Shown: positions 9,391 to 19,012, counted from the first letter of the stretch. The stretch: 64,000 nucleotides of DNA from Natronococcus sp. CG52 (GCF_023913515.1 NZ_CP099391.1:2914001-2978000); one strand, 5' to 3'. Translations and numbers: made by a program. The notes: generated by a model not told the origin, from the letters alone.

Positions 9391-10407
9391 ATGAGCGACT
9401 CCGCGGATTCCGGGACGGCGAACGCCGACGGCGAGGACGACGCCCCGGCACAGGTCTCGAGCCCGGACTACCACAGCGAGAACCACACCGCGGCCCAGAC
9501 CTGCGGCTGGACGGCGAACGCCCTGCGCGGCGAGGGGAAGTGCTACAAGTACATCTACTACGGGATCGAGTCCCACCGCTGTATCCAGATGACGCCCGTA
9601 GTCAAGTGCAACGAGCGCTGCGTCTTCTGCTGGCGCGACCACAGGGGCCACGCCTACGAACTGGGCGACGTCGAGTGGGACGACCCCGAGGCCGTCGTCG
9701 ACGCCTCGATCGAGCTCCAGAAGCGGCTCCTTTCGGGATTCGGCGGCAACGAAGAAGTCCCGCGCGAGGTCTTCGATCAGGCGATGGAACCCCGCCACGT
9801 CGCCATCTCGCTCGACGGCGAACCGACGCTGTACCCCTACCTGCCGGAACTGATCGAGGCCTTCCGCGACCGCGGCATCACCACCTTCCTCGTCTCGAAC
9901 GGGACCCGACCCGAGATGCTCCGGAAGTGCGACCCGACCCAGCTCTACGTCAGCGTCGACGCCGCCGAGCGCCACACCTTCGATCAGGTCGTCGGCGCCA
10001 TGGAGGACGACGCCTGGGAGAAGCTCCTCGAGACGATGGAGGTCCTCGCCGAGAAGGACGAAACCCGCACCGTCCTGCGGACGACGCTCGTCGAAGGCGA
10101 GAACATGCACCACCCCGACTGGTACGCCGGCTTCTACCAGCAGGCGGATCCCGACTTCATCGAACTGAAGGCGTACATGCACGTCGGCCACTCCCAGGGC
10201 CGACTCGACAGGTCCTCGATGCCCGACCACGAGCGGGTCGTCGAGTTCACCGGGGAGGTCCAGGAGTACATGCCGGAGTTCACCGAACTGAAGGACGTTC
10301 CGGCCTCGCGCGTCGCGCTCCTGTCGAAGGAGAAAGACACCTGGGTGCCGAAACTGAAGAAGGGCAGCGAGTTCTGGGAGGACGATCCGCTCGTCGCCGA
10401 CTATTAG
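9391..10407 (+). CDS. twy1: tRNA 4-demethylwyosine synthase
   Basis: This 338-residue radical SAM enzyme makes the tricyclic base imG-14 from N1-methylguanosine at position 37 of tRNA-Phe, using pyruvate. The radical SAM motif is C73/C77/C80 (CNERCVFC). An N-terminal CxxxxxxxxxxxxC segment (C38, C51) fits the second cluster site of archaeal Twy1. The family signature SLDGEPTLYPYLPELIE is near 135. A GGCTTTTGCC box at about 9357 precedes the ATG by some 30 bases. Confidence 0.94.
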   Translation: MSDSADSGTANADGEDDAPAQVSSPDYHSENHTAAQTCGWTANALRGEGKCYKYIYYGIESHRCIQMTPVVKCNERCVFCWRDHRGHAYELGDVEWDDPEAVVDASIELQKRLLSGFGGNEEVPREVFDQAMEPRHVAISLDGEPTLYPYLPELIEAFRDRGITTFLVSNGTRPEMLRKCDPTQLYVSVDAAERHTFDQVVGAMEDDAWEKLLETMEVLAEKDETRTVLRTTLVEGENMHHPDWYAGFYQQADPDFIELKAYMHVGHSQGRLDRSSMPDHERVVEFTGEVQEYMPEFTELKDVPASRVALLSKEKDTWVPKLKKGSEFWEDDPLVADY

Positions 10408-10491
10408 GTCGCCTCGAGGAGCGTTTCGAATTCCGGTGGGTTTTTCCGCGGACTCGCCGATGAACGGACGACGCCGACAACGCTGGTGAAT

Positions 10492-10530
10492 TGCGTAACA
10501 GTTCCGTTACGCATGCCACATCCGGTATGC
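10492..10530. promoter_or_regulatory. tandem inverted repeats abutting the ribK TATA box (operator candidate)
   Basis: Two inverted repeats share three bases. TGCGTAAC-N6-GTTACGCA (10492-10513) is perfect over 8 bases. GCATGCC-N6-GGTATGC (10511-10530) matches at 6 of 7. Both have 6-base spacers. They end directly at the TATA box TTTTATC (10531-10537), which lies 27 bases before the ATG. The location suits a dimeric HTH regulator, most simply RbkR itself. Confidence 0.7.
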
Positions 10531-10559
10531 TTTTATCTCGGTGCACCAAACTCACTGCT

Positions 10560-11267
10560 ATGTCAGTGACAGCGGAGTCCACCGTCGGCCACGACGAACT
10601 CGCCGTGCTCAAGCTGCTCGCCCTCGAGGGTGGGCTCGAAGGCGACGTCAAGATTTCCTGTTCTCGTCTCGCGGATCGGCTCGACGCGTCGAACCAGACG
10701 GCCTCGAGACGTCTCCAGCGACTCGAGAGCGCCGACCTGCTCGAACGCGACACGGTCAGCGACGGCCAGTGGGTCGCGATCACCGACGCCGGCGAGCGGG
10801 CGCTCCACACCGAATACGAGGACTACCGTCGCATCTTCGAGACGGACTCGGAGGTCGAACTCGACGGCACCGTCACGAGCGGGATGGGCGAAGGTCGCCA
10901 CTACATTTCGCTGTCCGGCTACAAACGTCAGTTCGACGACCGACTCGGCTACGAGCCGTTTCCCGGCACGCTGAACGTCGACCTTCGCGAGGACAGCGTC
11001 CGCCGGCGCAGCGCCGTCGCCTCGCTCGAGCCGGTGCCGATCGACGGCTGGGAGGACGACGAGCGCACCTACGGACCCGCGGTCTGTCACCCTGCGACGG
11101 TCGAAACGGTCGACGGCGAGCGCTACGAGGAGGCGCACATCATCGCCCCCGAGCGCACCCACCACGACGAGGACCAGCTCGAGGTCATCGCCCCCGACAA
11201 GCTCCGGGAAGCGCTCGGTCTCGAGGACGGGGATCGCGTCACGGTTTCCGTGGGTGATGGCCGATGA
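10560..11267 (+). CDS. ribK: CTP-dependent riboflavin kinase fused to HTH regulator (RbkR type)
   Basis: This 235-residue protein has a winged-HTH domain (residues about 10-75) followed by an archaeal RibK domain (about 95-235), with motifs [12 protein letters not shown] and FPGTLNV. RibK makes FMN from riboflavin using CTP. Fused HTH-RibK proteins (RbkR) repress riboflavin genes in archaea. The ATG at 10560 is chosen because the TATA box at 10531 gives an essentially leaderless transcript; in-frame upstream codons would fall within the operator. It overlaps ribB by four bases (ATGA). Confidence 0.9.
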   Translation: MSVTAESTVGHDELAVLKLLALEGGLEGDVKISCSRLADRLDASNQTASRRLQRLESADLLERDTVSDGQWVAITDAGERALHTEYEDYRRIFETDSEVELDGTVTSGMGEGRHYISLSGYKRQFDDRLGYEPFPGTLNVDLREDSVRRRSAVASLEPVPIDGWEDDERTYGPAVCHPATVETVDGERYEEAHIIAPERTHHDEDQLEVIAPDKLREALGLEDGDRVTVSVGDGR

Positions 11268-11965
11268 CCGGACGTCACGCCAGCGCGAACGCCAACACGG
11301 GAACGGGAAGCGGCGCGTCCGCCACCGCGTTCGAGCGCGCGCTCGAGGCACTGTGGGCGGGCGAGCCGGTGCTCGTCCACGACGCGGCCGACCGCGAGGG
11401 CGAGACGGACCTCATCTACCACGCCGACGCGGTGACTCCCGAAGCCGTCGCCCGGATGCGCAACGACGCCGGCGGACTGATCTGCCTCGCGCTGAGCCAC
11501 GAGATCGCGGAGGCGTTCGACCTCCCGTTCTACACCGACGAAGTCGACCACCCCGCCGCGGCCGACCACGAACTCGGCTACGACGAGCGCTCGTCGTTCT
11601 CGCTGACGGTCAACCACCGGGACACCTACACGGGTATTACGGACGCCGACCGCTCGAGAACGATCCGGGCTCTCGGCGAGGCCGCCGCGGCGCCCGAGGA
11701 GACGGAGTTCGCCGCCGAGTTTCGGGTTCCCGGCCACGTCCACCTGCTGAAAGCTGCACCCGACCTGCTCGCCCAGCGCGAGGGCCACACCGAACTCGGC
11801 CTCGCGCTCGCCGGCGCCGCCGACCTCCCGCCCGCCGTCGTCGTCTGCGAGATGTTAGACGACGAAACCGGCGAGGCGCTCACGCCCGTCGACGCCCGCG
11901 CGTACGCCCACCGGCACGACTTCGTCTACCTCGAAGGACGGGACGTCCTCGACCGACTCGGGTAA
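11264..11965 (+). CDS. ribB: 3,4-dihydroxy-2-butanone-4-phosphate synthase
   Basis: This 233-residue enzyme converts ribulose 5-phosphate to formate and the four-carbon precursor of riboflavin's ring. The conserved acidic motif DREGETDL is at residues 43-50, and a [11 protein letters not shown] stretch follows near 67. The first 20 residues are a variable low-complexity extension. It is translationally coupled to ribK, so one operon controls precursor supply and FMN formation. Confidence 0.93.
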   Translation: MTGRHASANANTGTGSGASATAFERALEALWAGEPVLVHDAADREGETDLIYHADAVTPEAVARMRNDAGGLICLALSHEIAEAFDLPFYTDEVDHPAAADHELGYDERSSFSLTVNHRDTYTGITDADRSRTIRALGEAAAAPEETEFAAEFRVPGHVHLLKAAPDLLAQREGHTELGLALAGAADLPPAVVVCEMLDDETGEALTPVDARAYAHRHDFVYLEGRDVLDRLG

Positions 11966-11995
11966 ACGCGCGTCTCGCGATCTCGCTTCTCGTCC

Positions 11996-12346
11996 TCAGT
12001 CTCCGTCGGTCCCGAGCGACGTCCGTTCGGCGCCCGGACCGCTCCGGTACACCGCGTAGAGGACGAGAACGGCGATCGTAAAATCGACACCGTGCTCGAC
12101 GAGATGGTGGATCGTCATCGGTACCAGCCCGAAGACGGTCCCCAGTCCGACCAGCGATCTGGTCATGAGCAGGCCGAGCACGATCGTAATCAGCAGATAC
12201 CGCGTCGATCGCCGTCTGGAGTACGCGACGGCCCCGATACAGAACAGCACAGTCGTACCCGCGGCTGCCAGGACGATTACGGCGAGGAGGACGGGTGTCA
12301 ACTGGGGATCCACCCATCCGACGTCGAACGGGTTCGTATGTTGCAT
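11996..12346 (-). CDS. small integral membrane protein, unknown function
   Basis: The protein has 116 residues and three or four predicted membrane helices (about 19-42, 49-65 and 85-103) separated by short basic loops. A conserved-looking HHLVEHG lies before the last helix. It is divergent from a two-domain HTH regulator with about 160 bases between them. Membrane proteins of this shape often accompany such regulators in haloarchaea. No function can be assigned. Confidence 0.6.
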   Translation of the reverse strand: MQHTNPFDVGWVDPQLTPVLLAVIVLAAAGTTVLFCIGAVAYSRRRSTRYLLITIVLGLLMTRSLVGLGTVFGLVPMTIHHLVEHGVDFTIAVLVLYAVYRSGPGAERTSLGTDGD

Positions 12347-12505
12347 CTCCGCGACACTAGCTCTGACGGAGCGTCACCTATGTGCTTCGATCGCGAATTC
12401 GGACGGTCCATCCCGTTCCCACCCGATGAGAACGAACGAAAGCCGTTATCAGAACGACTGCGCTATCTCACGATACCGTCCGCTGCTGCCCCTCAATAGA
12501 TCCAC

Positions 12506-13033
12506 ATGACCGACACGAGACGACAGATCAGGACCCACGTCTACGGCAACGCCGGCATCCACTTCAACGAACTCGTCAGAGAGTCGGCGTTCGCGCCGGG
12601 GCAGATCCAGTATCACGTCCGCCGGCTGATCGACGACGACGAACTCGTCCGCGGCGAGTTCTACGGCCGAACCCACTACTATCCTCCAGAGTACGACGAG
12701 CGAGAGCAGGCCGTGCTGGCGCTGTTCCGGCGCGAAACCGCCCGCGAGATCGTCGTCTACCTGATCGGGCACGAACCGACCGGCCCCGGGGAGATCGCCG
12801 ACGCGCTCGAGATCGCTCGGAGTACGCTCGAGTACCACCTCGACCGACTGGTCGAGCGGGACGTCGTCGAGAAGGGGTACGACGAGCGAAACCGCGTCAC
12901 GCTTCGCCTGGCCAGTCCCGAACAGACCGGTGAGTTGCTGTCGACGATCGAACCCTCGGTCCCCGACCGGTTGCTCGACCGGTTCACCCGTCTCGTCGAC
13001 GGACTGCTCGAGAACGCGTCCGAATCGCGATAA
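12506..13033 (+). CDS. winged helix-turn-helix transcriptional regulator with two HTH domains
   Basis: This 175-residue protein has two winged-HTH units: one at about residues 5-60 (recognition helix near APGQIQYHVRRL) and one at 72-130 (near ARSTLEYHLDRL). Each has the 'YHxxxL' pattern of ArsR/MarR-like haloarchaeal regulators. There is no ligand-binding domain. The target is unknown; the divergent membrane protein is a likely one. Confidence 0.78.
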   Translation: MTDTRRQIRTHVYGNAGIHFNELVRESAFAPGQIQYHVRRLIDDDELVRGEFYGRTHYYPPEYDEREQAVLALFRRETAREIVVYLIGHEPTGPGEIADALEIARSTLEYHLDRLVERDVVEKGYDERNRVTLRLASPEQTGELLSTIEPSVPDRLLDRFTRLVDGLLENASESR

Positions 13034-13235
13034 CGGGATACGAGCGGCGGTTCGGTCGCTCTCGCGGTTCCTGAATCGGCAGCGAACTGGGCGACATCGA
13101 ACGGTTTCTCGGGGAGAGTCAGCGCACGGTCGCCGAGGGAAGAATCTTCACCCTGGCGACCCGTTTCGACGTTCGAACCATAATTTCGACGATTGGACCA
13201 GAAGTAAGAATATGCGACCGTGAGGAGAGCGGTGT

Positions 13236-14447
13236 ATGAATCGACGCGTCAAGCGACGGCGTTTCGTACAGGTACTGGGTGGCGGTCTCACGGTCGGCGT
13301 CGCCGGCTGTACCGGCGACGACGACGATGACGACGAGGGTCACGACGATCACGACCACGACGAAGACGACGAGACCGACGGCGAAAGCGGCGAGGGAAGC
13401 GAGGGACTCGCCTACGCCTTCGGCCCGAACACGATCGCGCTCATCGATCCGTCCGAAGGCGAGGTCGTCGACGAGATCACCGACGGCGTCGACGGCTACG
13501 AGTACGGCGACGCGGTCGTGACGAACGACGGCACGCAACTGTTCGTCATCGAGGAGACGCTCGGACAGGTGCTCGTGATCGACCTCGAGGCGCGCGAGAT
13601 CGCCGCCGAAGTCGCGATGGGGCCCGACGGTACCCACATGTACCACCCGAACGACGACGAGATGTGGGCACACTCCGACGCCGAAGGGACGTTCTACGTG
13701 ATCGACACTGCGGAGCACGAGGTTATCGAGACCGTCGACGCCGGGCTCGAGGGCGAGGGCCACGGCAAACTGCTCTACCACCAGGACTTCGGCGACGTCG
13801 GCTACGGGACGAACGTCAACGACCCGACCGCGCACGTCATCGACCTGAACGAGTACGAGCGGACCGACTCTATCGAACTCGGCGAGGAGGGCGGGACCCA
13901 CTACAAGGTCTACAGTCCGCAGAACGGGCTTGCCTACTTCGAGTACGAGGACGTAACGCCCGTCATCGACGTCGAGAGCGACGAGGTCGTCGACGAACTC
14001 GACGTCGCTGGCGGGATGTACCTCACGCCCGACGAGGAACGGCTCGGCATCGTCGCCGACGACGAGATCCACTTCTTCGACGCGACGAGCGACGACACCG
14101 AGGAGGTCGGGTCCGTCGCGGTCGAGGGCGGCCCGGACGCCCTCGAGTACTACGAGGGTGAGGACGGCATCTACGGGTTCACGGCGAACACGATGGACTC
14201 GGATACGGTGGTCATCGACGTCGACGACCTCGAGGAGGTCGATCGGATCGACGCCGGCGACATCGAACGACCCGAGGACGCCCAGCACCTCCACCGGTCG
14301 GGCGTCTCCGGCGACGGCTACTTTTTCACACCCGCGGAAGCCGACGGGACCGTCGCGGTGATCGACATGGCAGAACGAGAACTAATCGAACACGTCCCCG
14401 TCGAGGACGGCGTCGATACCGTCCAGTACGTTCCCGAATCGGTATGA
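13236..14447 (+). CDS. Tat-exported lipoprotein with His/Asp-rich N-terminus and beta-propeller repeats
   Basis: The 403-residue precursor has a twin-Arg region (KRRRF, residues 6-10) and a lipobox ending at C25 (GVAGC). A run of Asp, His and Glu (about 27-55) could bind metal ions outside the cell. Residues 60-400 hold repeated blade-like units containing VIDxxxxEV motifs, as in YncE/lactonase-type seven-bladed propellers. It overlaps the CopC-CopD gene by four bases, so a role in extracellular copper (or zinc) binding is inferred. It is not a recognised enzyme. Confidence 0.72.
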   Translation: MNRRVKRRRFVQVLGGGLTVGVAGCTGDDDDDDEGHDDHDHDEDDETDGESGEGSEGLAYAFGPNTIALIDPSEGEVVDEITDGVDGYEYGDAVVTNDGTQLFVIEETLGQVLVIDLEAREIAAEVAMGPDGTHMYHPNDDEMWAHSDAEGTFYVIDTAEHEVIETVDAGLEGEGHGKLLYHQDFGDVGYGTNVNDPTAHVIDLNEYERTDSIELGEEGGTHYKVYSPQNGLAYFEYEDVTPVIDVESDEVVDELDVAGGMYLTPDEERLGIVADDEIHFFDATSDDTEEVGSVAVEGGPDALEYYEGEDGIYGFTANTMDSDTVVIDVDDLEEVDRIDAGDIERPEDAQHLHRSGVSGDGYFFTPAEADGTVAVIDMAERELIEHVPVEDGVDTVQYVPESV

Positions 14448-16480
14448 GCCCGGATGGATCGCTCGAGCGCGAGTGCGGCGGACGCTCGGCGCGATACTGG
14501 ACGCTCGTCGTCCTCGCCGTCGGGCTGCTCGTCCTCGCGAGCGTCGCGACGCCGGTCGCGGCCCACGCCTACCTGAGCGATTCCGATCCGGCAAACGGCG
14601 GACAGCTCGAGACCGTTCCCGACGAGGTGGCCCTTTCTTTCTCCGGCGACGGCGTTCAGGTCGCCGACGTCACCGTGACCGATCCCGCCGGCGAGGACGT
14701 CAGCGGTGACGCCGAAATCGACCCCGACGATTCCCAGACCGTTCGCGTCCCGCTCGAGGACGCGGCCGACGGCGAGGACGCCGACGGAATGTACACCGTC
14801 GAGTGGGAGATCCTCGCCGACGACGGCCACGCGGTCACCGGCTCGTTCTTCTTCAGCGTCGGCGACGAGCCGCTCGACCGCGACGCGGTGCTCGAGGCCT
14901 ACGAGGACGACGAACGCGCCGACGAATCGGTTTCGCCGATCGAAACCGCGTCGAAGGGACTGTTGCTGATCGCGCTCGTCGGACTGCTCGGGGTTCCCGC
15001 GACCGCCGCGGTCGCCGTCTATCCGGTCGCCGGGCGATTCGAGACCTCGAGCTGGGTAGTCGACCGGCGACTCGTCCGACTGCTCGCCGGCCTCGGTGCG
15101 CTCCTGTTCGCAGCGACGCTCGCGCTCGGCCTGGCTCGCGCCGCGTCGCTCGGTCCGTTCTCCGCCGAGACCGTCGCCGAATTCGTCGGGACGCCGCTCG
15201 GACGGGCCTGGCTGGTCCAGCTCGCACTCAGCGCCCTTCTCACGGCCGTTCTCGTCGGTTCCGCGTTCGGCTCGCTCCGGCGTCGCGTCTGGCTCGGCGC
15301 CGCACCGGTCGGCGCGCTCGGGGTCGGCGCGACCGTCAGCTGGACGAGTCACTCGGCCACTGCGATCGATCGGCTCCAGGGCGCGGCGATCGACTTCGCG
15401 CACGTCGCGGGCGCGGGCCTGTGGATCGGCGGGTTGCTCGTCCTCGCGCTCGTGGTCCCGCCGCTGCTCCGCGACTCCGCGCCGGACGACCGTGCGGCGA
15501 TCGCCGCCGGCACGATCCGGCGGTACTCCCTGCTCGCGCTCGCCGGGGTGACCCTCGCGGGCGCGTCGGGGCTCGTCCTCGCCGCGTGGCACGTTCCCGG
15601 ACTCGAGTCCCTGACGACGACCTTCTACGGCGTCGCGCTCTCGACGAAGACGCTGCTGGTCCTGCTGGCGCTCGGTCTGGGTGGATTCACCCGGGTCGCC
15701 CTCCTCCGATACCTCGAGTCGTCCTCCGAATCTGGCACTCGCGGACTCGTCGATCGGCTGCTCGGCGGGAACGCCGACCCCGAGGTGCGCGAGGACGGCG
15801 GACGGGCGGGGAGCTCGATCACCGCGTTCGTCCGTGCCGTCCGGCTCGAGGTCGCCCTGCTCGTCCTCGTTCTCCTCCTCTCCGGGCTTCTAACGTCGGT
15901 TCCGACGGCCGCGGTCGTCGGCGGCGACGATGGCCCCGAGATCGCGACGATCGAACGCGAGGGGGACGTTGACGTCGAACTGACCGCCGTCCCGGCGAGC
16001 GTCGACGCAGGGGACGGTGACGACGAGAACGGCGACCGACTGCTGCTTCAGGACGGTGAGCCGGTCGTGCTCGAGGTCGCGTTCGCCGACGGCGGCGGCG
16101 AGCCGCTGGCGTCCGATCGAACGGTCCGGCTGCTCGCGAATTCGGATGCGGGAGAGACGTTCGAGGTCGACCTCGAGGAGACCGAAGACGGCACGTACGC
16201 GACCGTACGGACGCTGCCGACCGACGGCGACTGGGAACTCCGCGTCACCGGCGAACCGGACGGCGAGTTCGTCAGCGAGTGGTTCAACGCGCGCGTCGTT
16301 TCCGACGGTGACGGTCACGGTGATCACGACCACGAGCACGATCAGGACGACCGCCCCGCCGAGACGGACACCGGTTCCGCGTTCGCGACCGTACTCCAGT
16401 TCGGTGCCGTCGCGGTCGCGGTAGTCGGCTCCGTCGCCGTCGTCCTCGAGGTAGTTCGGTTCCGCGACCGCGAGCGGTGA
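14444..16480 (+). CDS. CopC-CopD fusion, copper resistance/uptake membrane protein
   Basis: The protein has 678 residues. A signal anchor (about 20-40) ends at AHAYLSDSDP, so mature CopC would begin with the metal-binding His41. The CopC domain runs to about 140. A CopD-type membrane region with eight helices follows (about 165-485), including GAGLWIGGLL. Next comes an extracellular beta domain (about 500-620), a His-rich segment (GHGDHDHEHD) and a last membrane helix. The His-rich tail echoes that of the preceding lipoprotein. Copper import is the family role; the direction here is unproven. Confidence 0.88.
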   Translation: MSPDGSLERECGGRSARYWTLVVLAVGLLVLASVATPVAAHAYLSDSDPANGGQLETVPDEVALSFSGDGVQVADVTVTDPAGEDVSGDAEIDPDDSQTVRVPLEDAADGEDADGMYTVEWEILADDGHAVTGSFFFSVGDEPLDRDAVLEAYEDDERADESVSPIETASKGLLLIALVGLLGVPATAAVAVYPVAGRFETSSWVVDRRLVRLLAGLGALLFAATLALGLARAASLGPFSAETVAEFVGTPLGRAWLVQLALSALLTAVLVGSAFGSLRRRVWLGAAPVGALGVGATVSWTSHSATAIDRLQGAAIDFAHVAGAGLWIGGLLVLALVVPPLLRDSAPDDRAAIAAGTIRRYSLLALAGVTLAGASGLVLAAWHVPGLESLTTTFYGVALSTKTLLVLLALGLGGFTRVALLRYLESSSESGTRGLVDRLLGGNADPEVREDGGRAGSSITAFVRAVRLEVALLVLVLLLSGLLTSVPTAAVVGGDDGPEIATIEREGDVDVELTAVPASVDAGDGDDENGDRLLLQDGEPVVLEVAFADGGGEPLASDRTVRLLANSDAGETFEVDLEETEDGTYATVRTLPTDGDWELRVTGEPDGEFVSEWFNARVVSDGDGHGDHDHEHDQDDRPAETDTGSAFATVLQFGAVAVAVVGSVAVVLEVVRFRDRER

Positions 16481-16578
16481 CGAACGCAGTCGGGTCCGCG
16501 ACTCGCGGCGACCCGACGGTCGTTGCTCGTGCTCGACAATCGCGAACGTTCATTACGAAGGGCTTCGTCCCCCCGTCC

Positions 16579-17508
16579 ATGGGCTTCGACGAGATGGACG
16601 TCGACACGATCTGGATGGACGGGGAGTTCGTCGACTGGGACGAGGCACAGATCCACGTGCTCACCCACGGACTCCACTACGGCAGCGGCATCTTCGAGGG
16701 TGTGCGCTGTTACGAGACCGAAGAAGGACCCGCGATCTTCCGCTGGGAGGAGCACTTAGAACGGTTCTATCAGTCCGCAAAGCCGTACGAGATGGAGATC
16801 GACCACACGCCGGAGGAGCTCACCGAGGCGACGCTGGAGCTCCTCGAGCGCCAGGACCTCTCATCCTGTTACATCCGCCCGATCGCCTTCTACGGCTACG
16901 ACAGCCTCGGCGTGAGTCCCGGCGACTGTCCGACCCGCACCGCAATCGCCGCCTGGCCGTGGGGCACCTACCTCGGCGAGGACGCCCTCGAGAACGGCAT
17001 CGACGTGATGGTCTCCTCGTGGCGCAAGCACTCCTCGAGCCAGATCCCGACGAACGCGAAGACGACCGGCCTCTACGTCAACAGTATGCTCGCCGGCGAG
17101 GAGGCGCGTCGTAACGGCTACGCCGAGGCGATCGTGCTGAACAAGGAGGGGCACGTCGCCGAGGGCCCCGGCGAGAACATCTTCCTCGTCCGGGACGACG
17201 AAATCTACACGCCCGGCCTCTCCGAGTCGATTCTCGACGGGATCACCCGCGACACCGCGATCACGCTCGCCGAGGATCTGGGCTACACGGTCCACGACAA
17301 CGTCTCGATCTCTCGCGGCGAACTCAACACCGCCGACGAGCTGTTCTTCACGGGTTCGGCGGCCGAGGTCACTCCCATTCGAAAGGTCGACAACGTCACC
17401 ATCGCCGACGGCTCGCGCGGTCCCGTCACCGAGGAGATCCAGTCGAAGTTCTTCGAGGTCGTCGAGCGCCGCACCGACGAGTACGACGAGTGGTTCAGGT
17501 ACGTCTAA
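16579..17508 (+). CDS. ilvE: branched-chain amino acid aminotransferase
   Basis: This 309-residue class IV PLP aminotransferase interconverts Leu/Ile/Val with their 2-oxo acids. The PLP lysine is K161 (TNAKTTGLYVNS), and the signature EAIVLNKEGHVAEGPGENIF follows. The usual Asn of 'GNYVNS' is Leu here. The ATG at 16579 (MGFDEMDVDTIW) is preferred because conserved sequence begins there. An in-frame upstream start would add 34 non-conserved residues overlapping the end of the CopCD gene. Confidence 0.93.
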   Translation: MGFDEMDVDTIWMDGEFVDWDEAQIHVLTHGLHYGSGIFEGVRCYETEEGPAIFRWEEHLERFYQSAKPYEMEIDHTPEELTEATLELLERQDLSSCYIRPIAFYGYDSLGVSPGDCPTRTAIAAWPWGTYLGEDALENGIDVMVSSWRKHSSSQIPTNAKTTGLYVNSMLAGEEARRNGYAEAIVLNKEGHVAEGPGENIFLVRDDEIYTPGLSESILDGITRDTAITLAEDLGYTVHDNVSISRGELNTADELFFTGSAAEVTPIRKVDNVTIADGSRGPVTEEIQSKFFEVVERRTDEYDEWFRYV

Positions 17509-18019
17509 CGGACTTTTACGCTGTCGTTCGGAAGACGCTCGGCGTCTTCCGTGACCGAGCGAATCGGAGATTTGCGAGGTCCGCGAAACCTTCGGTTTCG
17601 CTCGATGACGAGACGCCGGAGGCGTCTCGAACCACGTGCGGTCGCTTCGCGACTGCACTCGGTAAAATCTCGAGAGAGCTTCGCTCTCTCGGACAGCGAG
17701 AAACCTCTAGTTCCTCGAGCAGTCGGCGCGAAGTCGTTCGAAACGGCGAAGCCGCTTCGTGATACCGGAGGTTTTTGAGCACGCCGACGACCTCGCGGGA
17801 TCTTCGATCCCGCTCAACTTCGATGAAAAGCACCCCTCCCTCCCCTGGCTCGCGGCTTTGCCGCTCGCCTACCCGCGGCGCATAGCGCCGCGCTCTCCGG
17901 GTCGGTCGCGGTACAATTGAGGGAGGCTCCGCCGCGTTCGGCGGGAACTGCGTGTATCTATGGCCGCTTTCGAGAACAAAACCAGAACCCTTTGAGTCGA
18001 CAGCTTCCTGCAGTCGTGT
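17509..18019. other. gene-free stretch holding an array of short stem-loops
   Basis: No gene was found here. At least seven short perfect or nearly perfect stems with 3-base loops occur in a row: 17530-17550, 17583-17601, 17609-17629, 17637-17657, 17671-17691, 17739-17759, 17795-17813 and 17874-17892. Three have the 9-3-9 layout. Loops are TCG, TTC, GGA, TTC, TTC, GAA, TTC and ATA. Stem sequences differ, so this is not a simple repeat or a CRISPR array. Each stem ends in C/G closing pairs. Confidence 0.85.
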
Positions 18020-18460
18020 ATGAAACGACGAGCGGTTATCCTCGGTGCCTCGAGTCTCGCTCTTCTCGGCGGCTGTTTCTCCGACGACGACCGGGTCGAC
18101 GCGCGCGGCGATATCGAGATCGTCGTCGACGGCTCCCCGGTCGATCTCTCGGAAGATCGGTACCAGTCCGAGCACGCCGAAAACGACTCGGCCGCGTTCC
18201 ATCTTCACGAAGGAACCGACGACTGGTTCATGGAGGGCGAAGAACCCGTCACGTTTGCAGAAGGGATCGACCTGTTGCCCCACTTCGCGTTCGCGACCGA
18301 GGACGGCGATCGCGTCCTCGAGCACGACGGAACGACCTACGACGAGGGTGACGACGGCACCGTGATGATGTTCACCGTCAATGGCGACGACGTCGAGCCG
18401 ACCGAGTACACGCTGCGTGACGGAGACGAGATGGTGCTCGAGGTTACGACGGACGACTGA
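18020..18460 (+). CDS. small Tat-type lipoprotein, unknown function
   Basis: The 146-residue precursor starts MKRRAV and has a lipobox ending at C19 (LLGGC). The acidic mature part alternates short beta-strand-like segments and contains a few histidines (H57, H66, H68 region), including FHLHEGTDDWF. No domain was recognised. It is probably a surface-exposed lipid-anchored protein. A 6-base inverted repeat (AGCCCT/AGGGCT, 18480-18505) after the stop may be a weak terminator. Confidence 0.65.
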   Translation: MKRRAVILGASSLALLGGCFSDDDRVDARGDIEIVVDGSPVDLSEDRYQSEHAENDSAAFHLHEGTDDWFMEGEEPVTFAEGIDLLPHFAFATEDGDRVLEHDGTTYDEGDDGTVMMFTVNGDDVEPTEYTLRDGDEMVLEVTTDD

Positions 18461-18532
18461 CACCGTCGATGTCGTTTTCAGCCCTCTTGGTTTTGCAACA
18501 GGGCTGAAGTGGACTCGAGTCCGTTCGAACGT

Positions 18533-19012
18533 ATGCATTCTATCGACGATTCTGCGAGAGTGGTCGACTCCAGTGTCGGCCAGGCGGAGATCCGGGAACA
18601 CGTAACCATCCACGATTCCGAACTCGGTGACGGATGCCGGGTTTACGAACGGAGTTCCATCAAAAAGTCCCGAATCAGCGACGAGGTCGACGTCAACGCG
18701 GGAACGTACGTCGAGAACGCGGAAGTCGGATCCAACGTCCAAATCGGTCCGAACTGTAGCATCGTCGGCGTCACGCACGACCTGAGCGAGCAGGGGATGG
18801 AGTTCCGAAACGACGTTTTCGAGCGGATTATCCTCCGCGAAGGAGTCTTCGTCGGGGCCGGTGCCGTCCTCGCGCCCGGTATCGAAATTGGCGAGCGGAC
18901 GGTCATCTCGGCAGGGACGACCGTTTCGCAGGACGTCGGTCCCGAGAAGATCGTCCTCGGTTCGCCACCTACGCAGAAGATCGTGGATCTTCACGAGTGG
19001 ACGAATCGATAA
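18533..19012 (+). CDS. hexapeptide-repeat (left-handed beta-helix) acyltransferase
   Basis: The 159-residue protein is built of hexapeptide repeats ([LIV]GxxxxI pattern) from about residue 20 to 140, with loop motif VTHDLSEQG and the C-terminal GAVLAPGIEIGERTVISAGTTV typical of O-/N-acetyltransferases. The fold forms trimers that use acetyl-CoA or acyl-CoA. The acceptor is unknown; sugar or cell-surface modification is possible. The ATG at 18533 (MHSIDDSARV) is preferred over an in-frame ATG eight codons upstream. Confidence 0.8.
   Translation: MHSIDDSARVVDSSVGQAEIREHVTIHDSELGDGCRVYERSSIKKSRISDEVDVNAGTYVENAEVGSNVQIGPNCSIVGVTHDLSEQGMEFRNDVFERIILREGVFVGAGAVLAPGIEIGERTVISAGTTVSQDVGPEKIVLGSPPTQKIVDLHEWTNR

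Noticed and set aside
17530-17892. A CRISPR array
   Set aside because: The stem sequences differ from one another and there are no equal repeats with equal spacers.
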